Source: Bradyrhizobium sp. ISRA430 (lineage in GTDB: Bacteria; Pseudomonadota; Alphaproteobacteria; Rhizobiales; Xanthobacteraceae). From it: 64,000 bases of DNA. Position 1 is the stretch's first letter. Each line of letters begins with the position of its first letter. The notes under the pieces are model-generated. The model worked only from the letters and a program-made list of their open reading frames with translations, did no database searches and was not told where the DNA came from. Location of the stretch: positions 5,146,001 to 5,210,000 of the forward strand of contig NZ_CP094516.1 in NCBI RefSeq assembly GCF_029909975.1. Reading direction: 5' to 3'. Of the stretch, positions 8,383 to 18,745 are shown piece after piece. Made by a program: the position numbers and the translations under genes.

Positions 8383-9939
8383 ATGTCCGGTCCCGCGACC
8401 AATCTGATGGTCCCCGGCCTGCGCCGGAACATGGTCACGATCTGCGCCATGACAGCGACCATCATGCAGGCGCTGGACACCACCATCGCCAACGTTGCCC
8501 TGCCCTACATGCAGGGCACGCTGTCGGCCTCGCAAGACCAGATCAACTGGGTGCTGACGTCCTACATCGTCGCCGCCGCGATCATGACGGCGCCGGTGGG
8601 CTGGATCGCGAACCGCTACGGCCGCAAGCGCATCTTCATCATCTGCTCGGCCGGCTTCACCGTCGCCTCGGTGCTGTGCGGACTTGCGCAGGACATCAAC
8701 CAGATGGTGCTGTTCCGCCTGCTCCAGGGTGTGTTCGGCGCCGCGCTGGTGCCGCTGTCGCAGGCCGTGATGCTCGACTACTACACGCTCCAGGAACGCG
8801 CCAAGGCGATGTCGATCTGGGGCATGGGCGTGATGATGGGACCGATCATGGGCCCGTCGTTAGGCGCCTGGCTGACCGAGACCTATTCCTGGCACTGGGT
8901 GTTCTTCGTCAATCTGCCGTTCGGCGCGATCACCGTGCTCGGGCTGATCATCTTCATGGACGAAACCAAGAAGGATCTCAGCCTCAAATTCGACTGGTTC
9001 GGCTTCACCGCGCTGGCGATCGCGATCGGCGCGCTGCAGCTCGCGCTCGACCGCGGCGAGCAGCTCGACTGGTTCGAGTCGGCCGAGATCGTGACCGAGT
9101 TCGCCATCTCCGCCATCGCCTTCTACTATTTCTTCGCCCACTCGTTCACGACCTCGCGGCCGTTCATCCAGTTCGCGCTGTTTAGGGATCGCAACTTCCT
9201 CACCGGGTGCATCTTCATGACGGTGATGGGGCTCGTGCTGTACTCGACCATGGCGCTGGCCTCGCCCTACCTGCAGAACGTGATCGGCTATCCCATTATC
9301 ACCGCAGGCGGCCTGCTCGCGAGCCGCGGCTTCGGTACGTTCTTCGCGATGATGCTGGTCGGCCGCCTGATGCGTTTCATCGAGGCGCGCACGCTGATCA
9401 TCTCCGGCCTGATGCTGACCGCGGGCTCGCTGTTCTGGATGACCGGCTGGACCGACCAGACCCAGGTGCCGGAGATCGTTACCGTCAGCATCATCCAGGG
9501 TTTTGGCTTCGGCCTCGTCTTCGTACCGCTCTCGACCGTGTCGTTCCTGACGTTGCCGAACAATTTGCGCACCGACGGCACCTCGATGCTGACGCTGCTC
9601 CGCAACGTCGCGAGCTCCGTCGGCATCTCCATCGTGATCGCCGAGCTGACGCAAGGCACGCGGCGGACCTACGCGATCCTGTCCGAGCACATCAACCCGT
9701 TCAACCACGCGCTGCAGATGCCGGACGTCAGCCGCATGATCAACCTCTCCGCCGACGCCGGCCGCGCCATGGCCGACAAGCTCGTCGCCGTGCAGGCGCA
9801 GATCATCGCGTTCGCGCACGACTACCAGCTCGTGATGATCTTCATCCTCTGCACCATCCCGCTCGCGCTGATGATCGGCTCGACCAAGGCCGCCCTGCGC
9901 AAGCAGTCGGCGGGGCCGGAACATGCGGTGATGGAGTAG
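8383..9939 (+). CDS. DHA2-family multidrug efflux MFS transporter (EmrB/QacA type)
   Basis: 518 residues from the ATG at 8383, which starts just after the adaptor stop. About 14 membrane segments. Diagnostic motifs are LDTTIANVALPYMQG at the first helix, the loop motif GWIANRYGRKRIF, RLLQGVFGAALVPLSQA (motif B-like) and GMGVMMGPIMGPSLGAWLTE (antiporter motif C). Partnered with the EmrA-like adaptor it should expel drugs or phenolics by proton antiport. The last gene of the marR-emrAB operon; a palindromic repeat follows. Confidence 0.94.
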   Translation: MSGPATNLMVPGLRRNMVTICAMTATIMQALDTTIANVALPYMQGTLSASQDQINWVLTSYIVAAAIMTAPVGWIANRYGRKRIFIICSAGFTVASVLCGLAQDINQMVLFRLLQGVFGAALVPLSQAVMLDYYTLQERAKAMSIWGMGVMMGPIMGPSLGAWLTETYSWHWVFFVNLPFGAITVLGLIIFMDETKKDLSLKFDWFGFTALAIAIGALQLALDRGEQLDWFESAEIVTEFAISAIAFYYFFAHSFTTSRPFIQFALFRDRNFLTGCIFMTVMGLVLYSTMALASPYLQNVIGYPIITAGGLLASRGFGTFFAMMLVGRLMRFIEARTLIISGLMLTAGSLFWMTGWTDQTQVPEIVTVSIIQGFGFGLVFVPLSTVSFLTLPNNLRTDGTSMLTLLRNVASSVGISIVIAELTQGTRRTYAILSEHINPFNHALQMPDVSRMINLSADAGRAMADKLVAVQAQIIAFAHDYQLVMIFILCTIPLALMIGSTKAALRKQSAGPEHAVME

Positions 9940-9965
9940 AAGGCACTCGTTCCGCAAGCTCCGCT

Positions 9966-10106
9966 GTCGTCCCGGACAAGCGCAGCGAAGCGAAGCGCAG
10001 ATCCGGGACCCATAACCACAGGATTGGGTTTGGCGAAGACTCGTGACAACGAGCTCGGCCACAACCACTCCCTGGGGTTATGGGTCCCGGCCTTCGCCGG
10101 GACGAC
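9966..10106. repeat. Composite palindromic repeat (complete copy)
   Basis: Outer arms GTCGTCCCGGACAAGCG and GCCGGGACGAC are inverted. Inner arms GACCCATAACCACAGG and CCTGGGGTTATGGGTC are also inverted around a spacer of about 50 bp. It fills the gap between the efflux operon and the convergent phosphotransferase gene. Confidence 0.8.
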
Positions 10107-10158
10107 ACCGAAGGAGTTGAACCGCCGTCGCGCCTCACACTTCCCGAATGCTTGGCCC

Positions 10159-11223
10159 CTACCCCAGAAATTCCTCGCAGCCCAAATCATCCACCGCCGC
10201 AAACACCCGCTCCAGATTGTTCCACCAGATCACCGGCGGAATGTTGATGCTCCACTGCCACACCGGCTTGGTGATGTGCCAGAGCACCGACCGGCGATAA
10301 TCCTGATCGAGCGTCCCGCGCGTATAGCCGGTGACGCCGTGCGCGATCAGCGTCTCGTAGTAGCGGTTGAGCAGGGGGCGTTCGAGGGCCTGACGGCGCT
10401 CCGGATACCATTGCGTCGCCATCATATAGGCGAGGTCGCCGGTCGGCACGTTGATGCGCCACTGATCGAAATCGAAGATGCGCACGGAATCCGCGACGCC
10501 GGCGCGCGGCAGCAGGAAATTCCAGATATGCGCGTCGCCGTGGGCGATGCTGACGTGACGTCGCGAATGATAGCGCTGGAATAGCCGAGCCGATTGATCG
10601 ATCAGACGGCGGTATATGATGCGGCGCTCTTCGCTGAGGCGGTCGCCGAGCAGATCGGCGAAGCGGTCGTAATGACCAGCGAAAGTCTCCATCAGCCTTG
10701 TGCTGTCATCGGTGCTCATCCAGGTTCCGACGGTTTCGCCAAGGCTGGCGTGATCCCACCACGCCGCGTGCATGTGCCCCAGGGCCGTGACGATCGCCAT
10801 CGCCTGCTCGCGCGACGGCGGCAGCGGCCATTGGGTCGCGATCGCATGGCTGTCGGAGAGGTCCTCGAGCAGGAGATGCCAGGCGAGGCTCTCCTCGTCG
10901 AAGCTCCCGTCAAAGCACCGTGGCACGACCTGCGCCGGCATTTTGGGCGCGAGCTGCGTGTAGAAGGCCACTTCCTGCCGGCCGGCATTCGACAGGGTCT
11001 TTGCAAAATTGGCGTGCGCTGTCTTGAGGATCAGGGATTGCGGCGCGCCGGCGGACTCTCCGACATAGCGCAGTCCGAGACGGATGATGTGCGACACGAT
11101 TGTGTCGCGCCGGTGCAGCACCTTCACTTCGCGGACGGCACCGCGGTCCAGCGCGCCGGCCTTGCGCAGCGCAGCCGTGAGAGGTGCGGGCTCAACCACC
11201 GCCGGCAGTTGTGGAGGTGTCAT
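10159..11223 (-). CDS. Aminoglycoside-phosphotransferase-fold (kinase-like) protein
   Basis: 354 residues. The APH/choline-kinase catalytic core is visible: Brenner-type loop SIAHGDAHIWNFLL (catalytic Asp about 228) and the metal-binding Asp in RIFDFDQWRI. N-terminal nucleotide-lobe features include APQSLILKTA, with a Lys at about 69. The family phosphorylates small alcohols or, in the acyl-CoA-dehydrogenase-linked subgroup, hydroxylated fatty acids. The length and the middle segment (AWHLLLEDLSDSHAIATQWP) resemble the ecdysteroid-kinase-like/DUF1679 group rather than true resistance enzymes. It starts 90 bp beyond the pcaG stop, so it may be the last gene of the pca cluster. Substrate unknown. 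Confidence 0.75.
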   Translation of the reverse strand: MTPPQLPAVVEPAPLTAALRKAGALDRGAVREVKVLHRRDTIVSHIIRLGLRYVGESAGAPQSLILKTAHANFAKTLSNAGRQEVAFYTQLAPKMPAQVVPRCFDGSFDEESLAWHLLLEDLSDSHAIATQWPLPPSREQAMAIVTALGHMHAAWWDHASLGETVGTWMSTDDSTRLMETFAGHYDRFADLLGDRLSEERRIIYRRLIDQSARLFQRYHSRRHVSIAHGDAHIWNFLLPRAGVADSVRIFDFDQWRINVPTGDLAYMMATQWYPERRQALERPLLNRYYETLIAHGVTGYTRGTLDQDYRRSVLWHITKPVWQWSINIPPVIWWNNLERVFAAVDDLGCEEFLG

Positions 11224-11313
11224 GAAAACGCGCCCCGGGTGCCGCAGCCATACTGCACGATCACACCCGGAAGCGCCAGACGGTCCGCCTTCGCTTAGAA
11301 GGCGTCCCCGGTT

Positions 11314-11904
11314 TTACACGTCGAAGAACACCGTCTCGTTGTCGCCCTGCAGACGCAGGTCGAGGCGGTAGACCGGCTTGCCGGCCTCGCGCTCCGCGGT
11401 CAGCGTTGCCCGACGATCGGCGGGAACCAGCGCCAGCACGGGATCGCCGGCATTGCCGGCCTCGTCGCTGAAATAGATGCGGGTGTAGAGATGCCGCAGC
11501 ATGCCGCGGCCGAACACCGCAACCAGGATGTGCGGCGCCTGCGGCTTGCCGTCGGGATCCGGCACCACGCCCGGCTTGATGGTCTCGAAGGAATAATTGC
11601 CGTCCTTGTCGGTGCCGCAGCGGGCAAAGCCCCGGAAGCTGGCATTCGGCAGCGCGCGCTTGTCCTGCGGGTCGGCAAAGCGGCCCTGCCCATCGGCCTG
11701 CCAGATCTCCAGCATGCAGTCGGGCACGGCGACACCGTCGCCGTCGAACACACGGCCCTCGATGCGGATGCGGTCGCCGGAGACGTCGGGCGTCAGCGTC
11801 GAGTTGGTGAACGCGTCGTTCCAGGCGTATTCGCCGTTCGGCGTCAGGCCGTATTTGAAGAACGGTCCGACCGTCTGCGATGGCGTGATACCGTTGTCCT
11901 GCAC
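11314..11904 (-). CDS. pcaG: Protocatechuate 3,4-dioxygenase, alpha subunit
   Basis: 196 residues beginning with GTG at 11904, directly abutting the TAA of pcaH (TAAGTG), so translation is coupled. PcaG is the non-catalytic partner of the iron(III) intradiol dioxygenase that opens protocatechuate to 3-carboxy-cis,cis-muconate. Family features: TPSQTVGPFFKYGLT at the N-terminus, the beta-sandwich segment IRIEGRVFDGDGVAVPDCMLEIWQADGQGRF, and APHILVAVFGRGMLRHLYTRIYF. It lacks the full His/Tyr iron set, as expected for the alpha chain. Confidence 0.96.
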   Translation of the reverse strand: MQDNGITPSQTVGPFFKYGLTPNGEYAWNDAFTNSTLTPDVSGDRIRIEGRVFDGDGVAVPDCMLEIWQADGQGRFADPQDKRALPNASFRGFARCGTDKDGNYSFETIKPGVVPDPDGKPQAPHILVAVFGRGMLRHLYTRIYFSDEAGNAGDPVLALVPADRRATLTAEREAGKPVYRLDLRLQGDNETVFFDV

Positions 11905-12606
11905 TTAAGTGTTCTCCATTGGCGTGGCGTTCTTGCCGCGCAGCACGATATTGAAGCGGTAGCACAGCGCCCATTCAGGCTGGGTGTCCTCGAGATCGAA
12001 GGACGAGATCATCCGCGCACGCGCCTTCTCGTCCGGCACCGAATTGAAAATCGGATCGAACGGGAACAGCGGATCGCCCGGAAAGTACATCTGCGTCACC
12101 AGCCGCGTGACGAAGGAGTGGCCGAACACCGAGAGATGGATGTGCGCCGGCCGCCAGGCATTGTGGTGATTGCCCCAGGGGTAGGCGCCGGGCTTGATGG
12201 TGACGAAGCGGTAGTAGCCGGAGGCATCGCTCTGGGTACGGCCGGCGCCGGTGAAGTTCGGATCGAGCGGCGCGGGATGCTGGTCGCGGACATGGACGTA
12301 GCGCCCGCAGGCATTGGCCTGCCAGATCTCGACCAGCGAGTTCGGCACGCCGCGGCCGTCCTCGTCGAGGACATGGCCGTGCACGATGATGCGCTCGCCG
12401 AGCGGCTCGCCCGCGTGCTGGCGGGTGAGATCGTTGTCGCCCTCGCGCACGGTCTCGTGGCCGTAGACCGGGCCGGTGAGCTCCGACAGCGTGTGGCGCA
12501 TCGGGATCAAGGGCTTGTTCGGCGCGCGCTTGATCGAGCTCTTGTACTCGGGCGACAGCGGCAGCGGATGCGCCTTGTTGCTGTCGACGGGATAAATGAA
12601 TGTCAT
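11905..12606 (-). CDS. pcaH: Protocatechuate 3,4-dioxygenase, beta subunit
   Basis: 233 residues with a strong ribosome site (GGAGGAG, 7 nt before ATG). PcaH carries the catalytic iron(III). Motifs are LVEIWQANACGRYVH, the Tyr-containing segment GYYRFVTIKPGAYPWG, and the His pair in RPAHIHLSVFG; Tyr and His ligands are thus present. The N-terminal PVDSNKAHP and TRLVTQMYFPGDPL are typical. It forms an operon with pcaG (no gap). The thiolase gene pcaF lies 137 bp upstream on the same strand, and that gap contains an AT-rich block and a GC stem-loop. No pcaQ, pcaR, pcaB, pcaC or pcaD genes are in the window, so the pathway is split. Confidence 0.97.
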   Translation of the reverse strand: MTFIYPVDSNKAHPLPLSPEYKSSIKRAPNKPLIPMRHTLSELTGPVYGHETVREGDNDLTRQHAGEPLGERIIVHGHVLDEDGRGVPNSLVEIWQANACGRYVHVRDQHPAPLDPNFTGAGRTQSDASGYYRFVTIKPGAYPWGNHHNAWRPAHIHLSVFGHSFVTRLVTQMYFPGDPLFPFDPIFNSVPDEKARARMISSFDLEDTQPEWALCYRFNIVLRGKNATPMENT

Positions 12607-12707
12607 GGGCGAACTCCTCCCCGGCCATTTTGGTCCAGCCGGTCAACGCTTCCGCCGATCATTATAGTATATAACTAATCGGGGGAAGCGGTTTGAAAGT
12701 CCCCCTT

Positions 12708-12732
12708 CCCCCCTCTCTCCGGGGAGAGGGGG
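12708..12732. repeat. 'CCCCTCTC/GAGAGGGG' hairpin repeat
   Basis: Inverted CCCCTCTC (12710-12717) and GAGAGGGG (12724-12731) between pcaF and pcaH. The same short hairpin type recurs at 42282-42307 and 56002-56027. Confidence 0.6.
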
Positions 12733-12743
12733 AGCAAGCAGTC

Positions 12744-13952
<1,209 letters not shown>

Positions 13953-14158
13953 CGTTGTTCTCCCTGAATGCCGCGGTTCGGCCGGATTTCTTCAATGACG
14001 GCGGAGTTTTAGGAGGGCGCCCGCGGCAGGTCAATTGACGGTTTCGCGCGTGTTCCGAGGCGCTAGCGCATGCCGCTATGCGGACAACGTGGAAAACCCG
14101 CTTCTTCCGGCCAAAGCGATAGGACCGTTGGGACGAAATTTTGTAAGTTGCGCCGCCT

Positions 14159-16894
14159 ATGACAGTGCAACAGCCTATTCCCGCACCCGCCCTTGAACCC
14201 GCCGCGCCGCAAGCGGAGATGGCCGCGCGCGTCACGCCGATGATGGAGCAGTATCTGGAGATCAAGGCGGCGCATCCGGGCCTGCTGCTGTTCTACCGGA
14301 TGGGCGATTTCTACGAATTGTTCTTCGAGGACGCCGAGATCGCCTCCAAGGCGCTCGGCATCGTGCTGACCAAGCGCGGCAAGCATCAGGGCGCTGACAT
14401 CCCGATGTGCGGCGTGCCGGTCGAGCGCTCCGAGGATTATCTGCATCGCCTGATCACCGCCGGCCATCGCGTCGCGGTGTGCGAGCAGACCGAGGATCCC
14501 GCCGCCGCCAAGGCGCGCGGCAACAAGAGCGTGGTCCGTCGCGGCGTGGTGCGGCTGGTCACGCCGGGCACGCTGACCGAGGACACGCTGCTCGATGCGC
14601 GCGCCAACAACTATCTGCTGGCGATCGCGCGCGCCCGGTCCTCCGCGGGCGGGGACCGGTTTGGACTGGCCTGGATCGACATCTCGACCGCCGAATTCAT
14701 GGTGACGGAGTGTGGAGGCGGCGAGCTTGCCGCGACGCTGGCGCGCATCAATCCGAACGAGGCGATCGTCACCGACGCGCTGTATAGTGACAACGAGCTC
14801 GGGCCGACCTTGCGCGAGCTGCCGGCGGTGACGCCGCTGACCCGCGACGTCTTCGACGGCGCCACCGCCGAGAAGCGCCTGTGCGACTATTTCGCCGTCG
14901 CGACCATGGACGGCCTTGCGCAGCTCACGCGCCTCGAGGCGACGGCCGCGGCGGCCGCGGTGACCTATGTCGACCGCACCCAGGTCGGCAAACATCCGCC
15001 GCTGTCACCGCCGGCGCGCGAGGCATCGGGCGCGACCATGGCGATCGATCCCGCGACCCGCGCCAATCTCGAACTGACGCGCACGCTGGCGGGCGAGCGC
15101 CGCGGCTCGCTGCTCGACGCGATCGACTGCACGGTGACCTCCGCCGGTTCGCGCCTGCTCGCGCAGCGCCTCGCAGCGCCGCTGACGGATGCAGCAGGCA
15201 TCGCAAGACGGCTCGATGCGGTCAGCGCCTTCGTTGCCGATTCGGCCGCGCGCGAGGACATCCGCAGCATCCTGCGCGGCGCGCCTGACATGTCGCGCGC
15301 CCTGGCGCGGCTGTCGGTCGGCCGCGGCGGCCCGCGCGACCTCGCAGGAATCCGCGACGGCATTGTGGCCGCCGATCAGGTGCTGGCGCGGCTCTCTGAG
15401 CTCGATCAGCCGCCGCAGGAGATCGCCGCCGTCATGGCGGCCTTGCAGCGACCCTCGCGCGAGCTTGCGACAGAGTTTGCCGCAGGGCTCGCCGAGCAGC
15501 TCCCGCTGATCAAGCGCGACGGCGGCTTCGTGCGCGAGGGTTACGAGCCCGCGCTCGACGAAGCCCGCAATCTACGCGACGCCTCGCGCCTGGTGGTGGC
15601 CTCGATGCAGGCGCGCTACGCCGACGACACCGGCGTGAAAGGTCTGAAAATCCGGCACAACAACGTGCTCGGCTATTTCGTCGAAGTCACCGCGCAGCAC
15701 GGCGACAAGCTGATGTCGGCGCCGCTGAACGCGACCTTCATCCACCGCCAGACGCTGGCGGGCCAGGTGCGCTTCACCACATCCGAGCTGGGCGAGATCG
15801 AGGCCAAGATCGCCAATGCCGGTGACCGCGCGCTCGGGCTTGAGCTCGAGATCTTCGAGCGGCTCTGTGCCAAGGCGCTGGCGATCAGCGACGATTTGCG
15901 CGCCGCCGCGCACGCCTTCGCGCTGCTCGATGTCGCAACGTCGCTGGCAAAACTCGCTGTCGACGAGAATTACGTGCGGCCCGAGGTCGACGGCTCCCTT
16001 GGCTTTGCCATCGAGGCCGGCCGCCATCCCGTGGTCGAGCAGGCGCTCAAGCGCAACGGCGAGCCGTTCATCGCCAATGCGTGCGACCTGTCGCCGGCGC
16101 CGGGACAAAAGTCCGGCCAGCTCTGGCTGCTCACCGGCCCCAACATGGCCGGTAAATCGACCTTCCTGCGCCAGAACGCGCTGATCGCCCTGCTCGCCCA
16201 GATCGGCAGCTTCGTGCCGGCCTCGCGGGCGCGGATCGGCATCATCGACCGGCTGTTCTCGCGCGTCGGCGCTGCCGACGATCTCGCCCGCGGCCGCTCG
16301 ACCTTCATGGTCGAGATGGTCGAGACCGCGGCGATCCTGAACCAGGCCGGCGAGCGCTCGCTCGTCATCCTCGACGAGATCGGGCGCGGGACGGCGACCT
16401 TCGACGGTCTCTCGATCGCCTGGGCCGCGATCGAGCATCTGCACGAAGGTAACCGCTGCCGCACGCTATTCGCCACGCATTACCATGAGCTGACCGCGCT
16501 CTCGGCAAAGCTGCCGCGCATGTTCAACGCCACGGTGCGGGTGAAGGAGTGGCAGGGCCACGTCGTGTTCCTGCACGAGGTGCTACCTGGTTCGGCCGAC
16601 CGTTCCTATGGCATCCAAGTGGCGAAGCTTGCGGGACTCCCGCCCGCGGTAATCACGCGCGCAAAATCCGTGCTGGCCAAGCTCGAGGCCCAGGACCGCG
16701 GCCAGACCGCACGCGCGCTGGTCGACGATCTGCCGCTGTTCGCGGTGCCCTCGCGCGCCGCCGCCGAGGCGGCGCCGCCAAGCGAAGCCGAACTGCTGAT
16801 GGACGCGGTGAAGGCGCTGCACCCGGACGAGATGTCCCCGCGCGAGGCGCTGGACGCGCTGTATGCGTTGAAGGCCAAGCTGCCGAAGCAGTGA
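14159..16894 (+). CDS. mutS: DNA mismatch repair ATPase MutS
   Basis: 911 residues. The mismatch-binding domain is present near the N-terminus ([32 protein letters not shown]), containing the Phe-X-Glu (FYE) that stacks on mismatches. The ATPase domain has Walker [10 protein letters not shown] (about 660), the family motif [10 protein letters not shown], Walker [16 protein letters not shown] and the His of ATHYHELT. The C-terminus keeps the dimer helix region. No Shine-Dalgarno precedes the ATG, so translation may start poorly or on a leaderless mRNA. A 13-bp hairpin repeat lies between its stop and the convergent next gene. Confidence 0.98.
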   Translation: MTVQQPIPAPALEPAAPQAEMAARVTPMMEQYLEIKAAHPGLLLFYRMGDFYELFFEDAEIASKALGIVLTKRGKHQGADIPMCGVPVERSEDYLHRLITAGHRVAVCEQTEDPAAAKARGNKSVVRRGVVRLVTPGTLTEDTLLDARANNYLLAIARARSSAGGDRFGLAWIDISTAEFMVTECGGGELAATLARINPNEAIVTDALYSDNELGPTLRELPAVTPLTRDVFDGATAEKRLCDYFAVATMDGLAQLTRLEATAAAAAVTYVDRTQVGKHPPLSPPAREASGATMAIDPATRANLELTRTLAGERRGSLLDAIDCTVTSAGSRLLAQRLAAPLTDAAGIARRLDAVSAFVADSAAREDIRSILRGAPDMSRALARLSVGRGGPRDLAGIRDGIVAADQVLARLSELDQPPQEIAAVMAALQRPSRELATEFAAGLAEQLPLIKRDGGFVREGYEPALDEARNLRDASRLVVASMQARYADDTGVKGLKIRHNNVLGYFVEVTAQHGDKLMSAPLNATFIHRQTLAGQVRFTTSELGEIEAKIANAGDRALGLELEIFERLCAKALAISDDLRAAAHAFALLDVATSLAKLAVDENYVRPEVDGSLGFAIEAGRHPVVEQALKRNGEPFIANACDLSPAPGQKSGQLWLLTGPNMAGKSTFLRQNALIALLAQIGSFVPASRARIGIIDRLFSRVGAADDLARGRSTFMVEMVETAAILNQAGERSLVILDEIGRGTATFDGLSIAWAAIEHLHEGNRCRTLFATHYHELTALSAKLPRMFNATVRVKEWQGHVVFLHEVLPGSADRSYGIQVAKLAGLPPAVITRAKSVLAKLEAQDRGQTARALVDDLPLFAVPSRAAAEAAPPSEAELLMDAVKALHPDEMSPREALDALYALKAKLPKQ

Positions 16895-16901
16895 CGATGC
16901 G

Positions 16902-16937
16902 GTAGGGTGGGTTAGCCGAAGGCGTAACCCACCCTAC
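16902..16937. repeat. 'GTAGGGTGGGTTA' hairpin repeat between convergent genes
   Basis: GTAGGGTGGGTTA (16902-16914) and TAACCCACCCTAC (16925-16937) form a perfect 13-bp stem with a 10-nt loop. It sits exactly between the stops of mutS and the convergent membrane-protein gene, so it may serve as a bidirectional 3' boundary. Longer relatives are at 23745, 35051 and 45192. Confidence 0.8.
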
Positions 16938-16942
16938 GAATC

Positions 16943-17743
16943 CTATGCCGGCGCCAGCCGCTTCCGCCGCCCGTTCCACCACAGCGTCAAATTCCAGGTG
17001 ATGCAGGTCGCGAGCGCGAGGCTCAGTCCGACGGTGGAGCCGAAGTTGAGCGCGCCGAGGTGAAGCACGGCGATCGCCATGCCGAATCCGAGCAGGCCCC
17101 ACGCGGAGTTGGCGAGCACGGCCGCGGTCGGCGGGCCGCCGATGCGCGGATGCAGGATCACCATCATGCTGGTGAAGACGATCGGGTACAGCGCGATGAC
17201 GCCGGAGACCCGCGGGCCGACCCAGCCCGACGTCGAGACCACGATCGCGACCAGTGTTGCAACCAGCGAGGCGCGGAACGGAATGTCGTACCAGCGGCGC
17301 GTGACTAGCGGCATCTTCACATGGCGGTAGCGCGCCAGCAGCGGAATGCAGATGCCGAACGCGATGAGGTTAACGGCAAGCCCGGCAGTCAGCGTCCAGT
17401 CGAACAGACGGATGATGGACGCAAGCACGATCCAGACACCGACCGCCGTGCCACAACTCACCGCGAGATTCTGCCGCTGTGCCAGCACGACGTAAGTGAG
17501 CCCGAGAACGATCGTCGCCGCGTTGACCGGCAGGCTCGCCAGCGCGCCCTGCGCAATGAAGGCGGCGTCATGGTCGAGTGCAAGGAAGACGTAGGAGGGA
17601 CCGGCCGAGATCGGCAGGGTCGCGACCAGCGCTCCGATCACCGGCCCCGAACGCTCGGTGATAACAGACGCCGACACGACGAACGCCGCAGCGATCGCCA
17701 TGCGGAGGAGGAGAAGGAGGATGAAGTGGAGCTCGGGGGGCAT
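16943..17743 (-). CDS. Multi-pass integral membrane protein
   Basis: 266 residues from the ATG at 17743; the upstream in-frame part lies within a repeat element. About eight hydrophobic segments: FILLLLLRMAIAAAFVVSASVI, PVIGALVATLPISAGPSYVFLAL, LPVNAATIVLGLTYVVLA and so on, with a basic tail NGRRKRLAPA. The pattern GPVIGALVATLPISAGPSY and the Gly/Pro-rich repeat later (GPRVSGVIALYPIVFTSMM, PRIGGPPTAAVLANS) suggest two related halves, as in small transporters. No family function is clear to me. It is convergent with mutS. Confidence 0.72.
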   Translation of the reverse strand: MPPELHFILLLLLRMAIAAAFVVSASVITERSGPVIGALVATLPISAGPSYVFLALDHDAAFIAQGALASLPVNAATIVLGLTYVVLAQRQNLAVSCGTAVGVWIVLASIIRLFDWTLTAGLAVNLIAFGICIPLLARYRHVKMPLVTRRWYDIPFRASLVATLVAIVVSTSGWVGPRVSGVIALYPIVFTSMMVILHPRIGGPPTAAVLANSAWGLLGFGMAIAVLHLGALNFGSTVGLSLALATCITWNLTLWWNGRRKRLAPA

Positions 17744-17756
17744 TTTCTTGTTTGTG

Positions 17757-17961
17757 GTCCCGGACAAGCGAAGCGCTGATCCGGATGGAAGGCGAAGCAC
17801 TTTGTCCGTCATTCCTAGGCGCGCGAAGCGCGAGCCCGGAATCCATAACCACAGGCCGTGGTCGTTTTAGAAGGCTGGGGCAACGACCGTCCGAAAACAC
17901 AACGGCCTGGGGTTATGGATTCCCGCCCCCCGTGCGCAATTGCGCACTAGGCGGGAACGAC
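17757..17961. repeat. Composite palindromic repeat with embedded 16-bp palindrome
   Basis: Inner arms GGAATCCATAACCACAGGCC and GGCCTGGGGTTATGGATTCC are inverted. The right end carries the same CCCCCCGTGCGCAATTGCGC module as the repeat at 3505 (palindrome at 17932-17947). It fills the gap between the membrane-protein gene and the OsmC gene. Confidence 0.8.
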
Positions 17962-17983
17962 ACCGATTGTTGGGCATTGCGCT

Positions 17984-18493
17984 TCACATCCGCTGCATCG
18001 ACACCGAAATCTTCGGGCCGTTCTTGATGGTCTGATAGACCACGCAGTAGCGTTCGGTGAGCTTGAGCAGGAGATCGAGCTTGTCCTGCGGCGCTGATGT
18101 GTCGACCTCGAAGCGCAGGCGGATCTCGGCGAAGCCGACCGGCGTCTCCTTGTCGACACCGAGCGTGCCGCGGAAATCGAGATCGCCCTCGGCATAGACG
18201 TTGCCGCTTCTGAGCGGCACCTCGATCGCGGTTGCAACCGACTTCAGCGTGACGCCGGCACAGGCGACCAGCGCCTCCAGCAGCATGTCGCCAGAGCAGA
18301 GCTCGAGGCCGGAGCCGCCGGTGGCCGGATGGAGGCCCGCAACGGCAAGCGCGCGGCCGGTCTCGACCTTGCAGGCGATGCCCTCGCTGTCGGTCGAGCC
18401 CTTCGCCTTCAAGGTGATCATCGCGGCTTTGGGATCGGTCTTATAGCGCTCCTTGATCGGAGCCTGCATCTGGCGCAGTTCCGCAGCGTCCAT
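17984..18493 (-). CDS. OsmC/Ohr-family peroxiredoxin-like protein
   Basis: 169 residues from the ATG at 18493, preceded by GGAGGAGATCA. OsmC-fold proteins reduce organic hydroperoxides using two cysteines. Here Cys is in LVACAGVTLKSVATAIE (about 79) and in ERYCVVYQTI (about 149), the two expected positions, and the GGSGLELCSGDMLLEAL segment is conserved. It is longer at the N-terminus than Ohr, so it belongs to the general OsmC group. Substrate not defined by sequence. Monocistronic: glnD is divergent, 250 bp away. Confidence 0.88.
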   Translation of the reverse strand: MDAAELRQMQAPIKERYKTDPKAAMITLKAKGSTDSEGIACKVETGRALAVAGLHPATGGSGLELCSGDMLLEALVACAGVTLKSVATAIEVPLRSGNVYAEGDLDFRGTLGVDKETPVGFAEIRLRFEVDTSAPQDKLDLLLKLTERYCVVYQTIKNGPKISVSMQRM

Positions 18494-18745
18494 TCCTGAT
18501 CTCCTCCGGCGGGTCATTAGCTGAGAAGCGGTATAGAAGGCGATGGATCTCGTGTCAGCCCACGATTGATGGAAGCTGCCATGAGCGGCCAGGTCACAAC
18601 AATAAAAAAACCTAGTCTATTCATGATGTTATACTAAGGACCGAGACCAGATCCGCGGCCATTCCACGGGCTGGCCGGGCTCGTCTGCCGCTCATGCCGC
18701 GAATGTCTCGTGACAGCGCCTGTCACCTCTTATATCCGGTGAGGC

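Noticed and set aside
12607..12743. PcaQ-type operator before pcaH
   Set aside because: The AT-rich block near 12661-12680 has no ATAACC-N4-GGTTAT-like inverted repeat that I could support.
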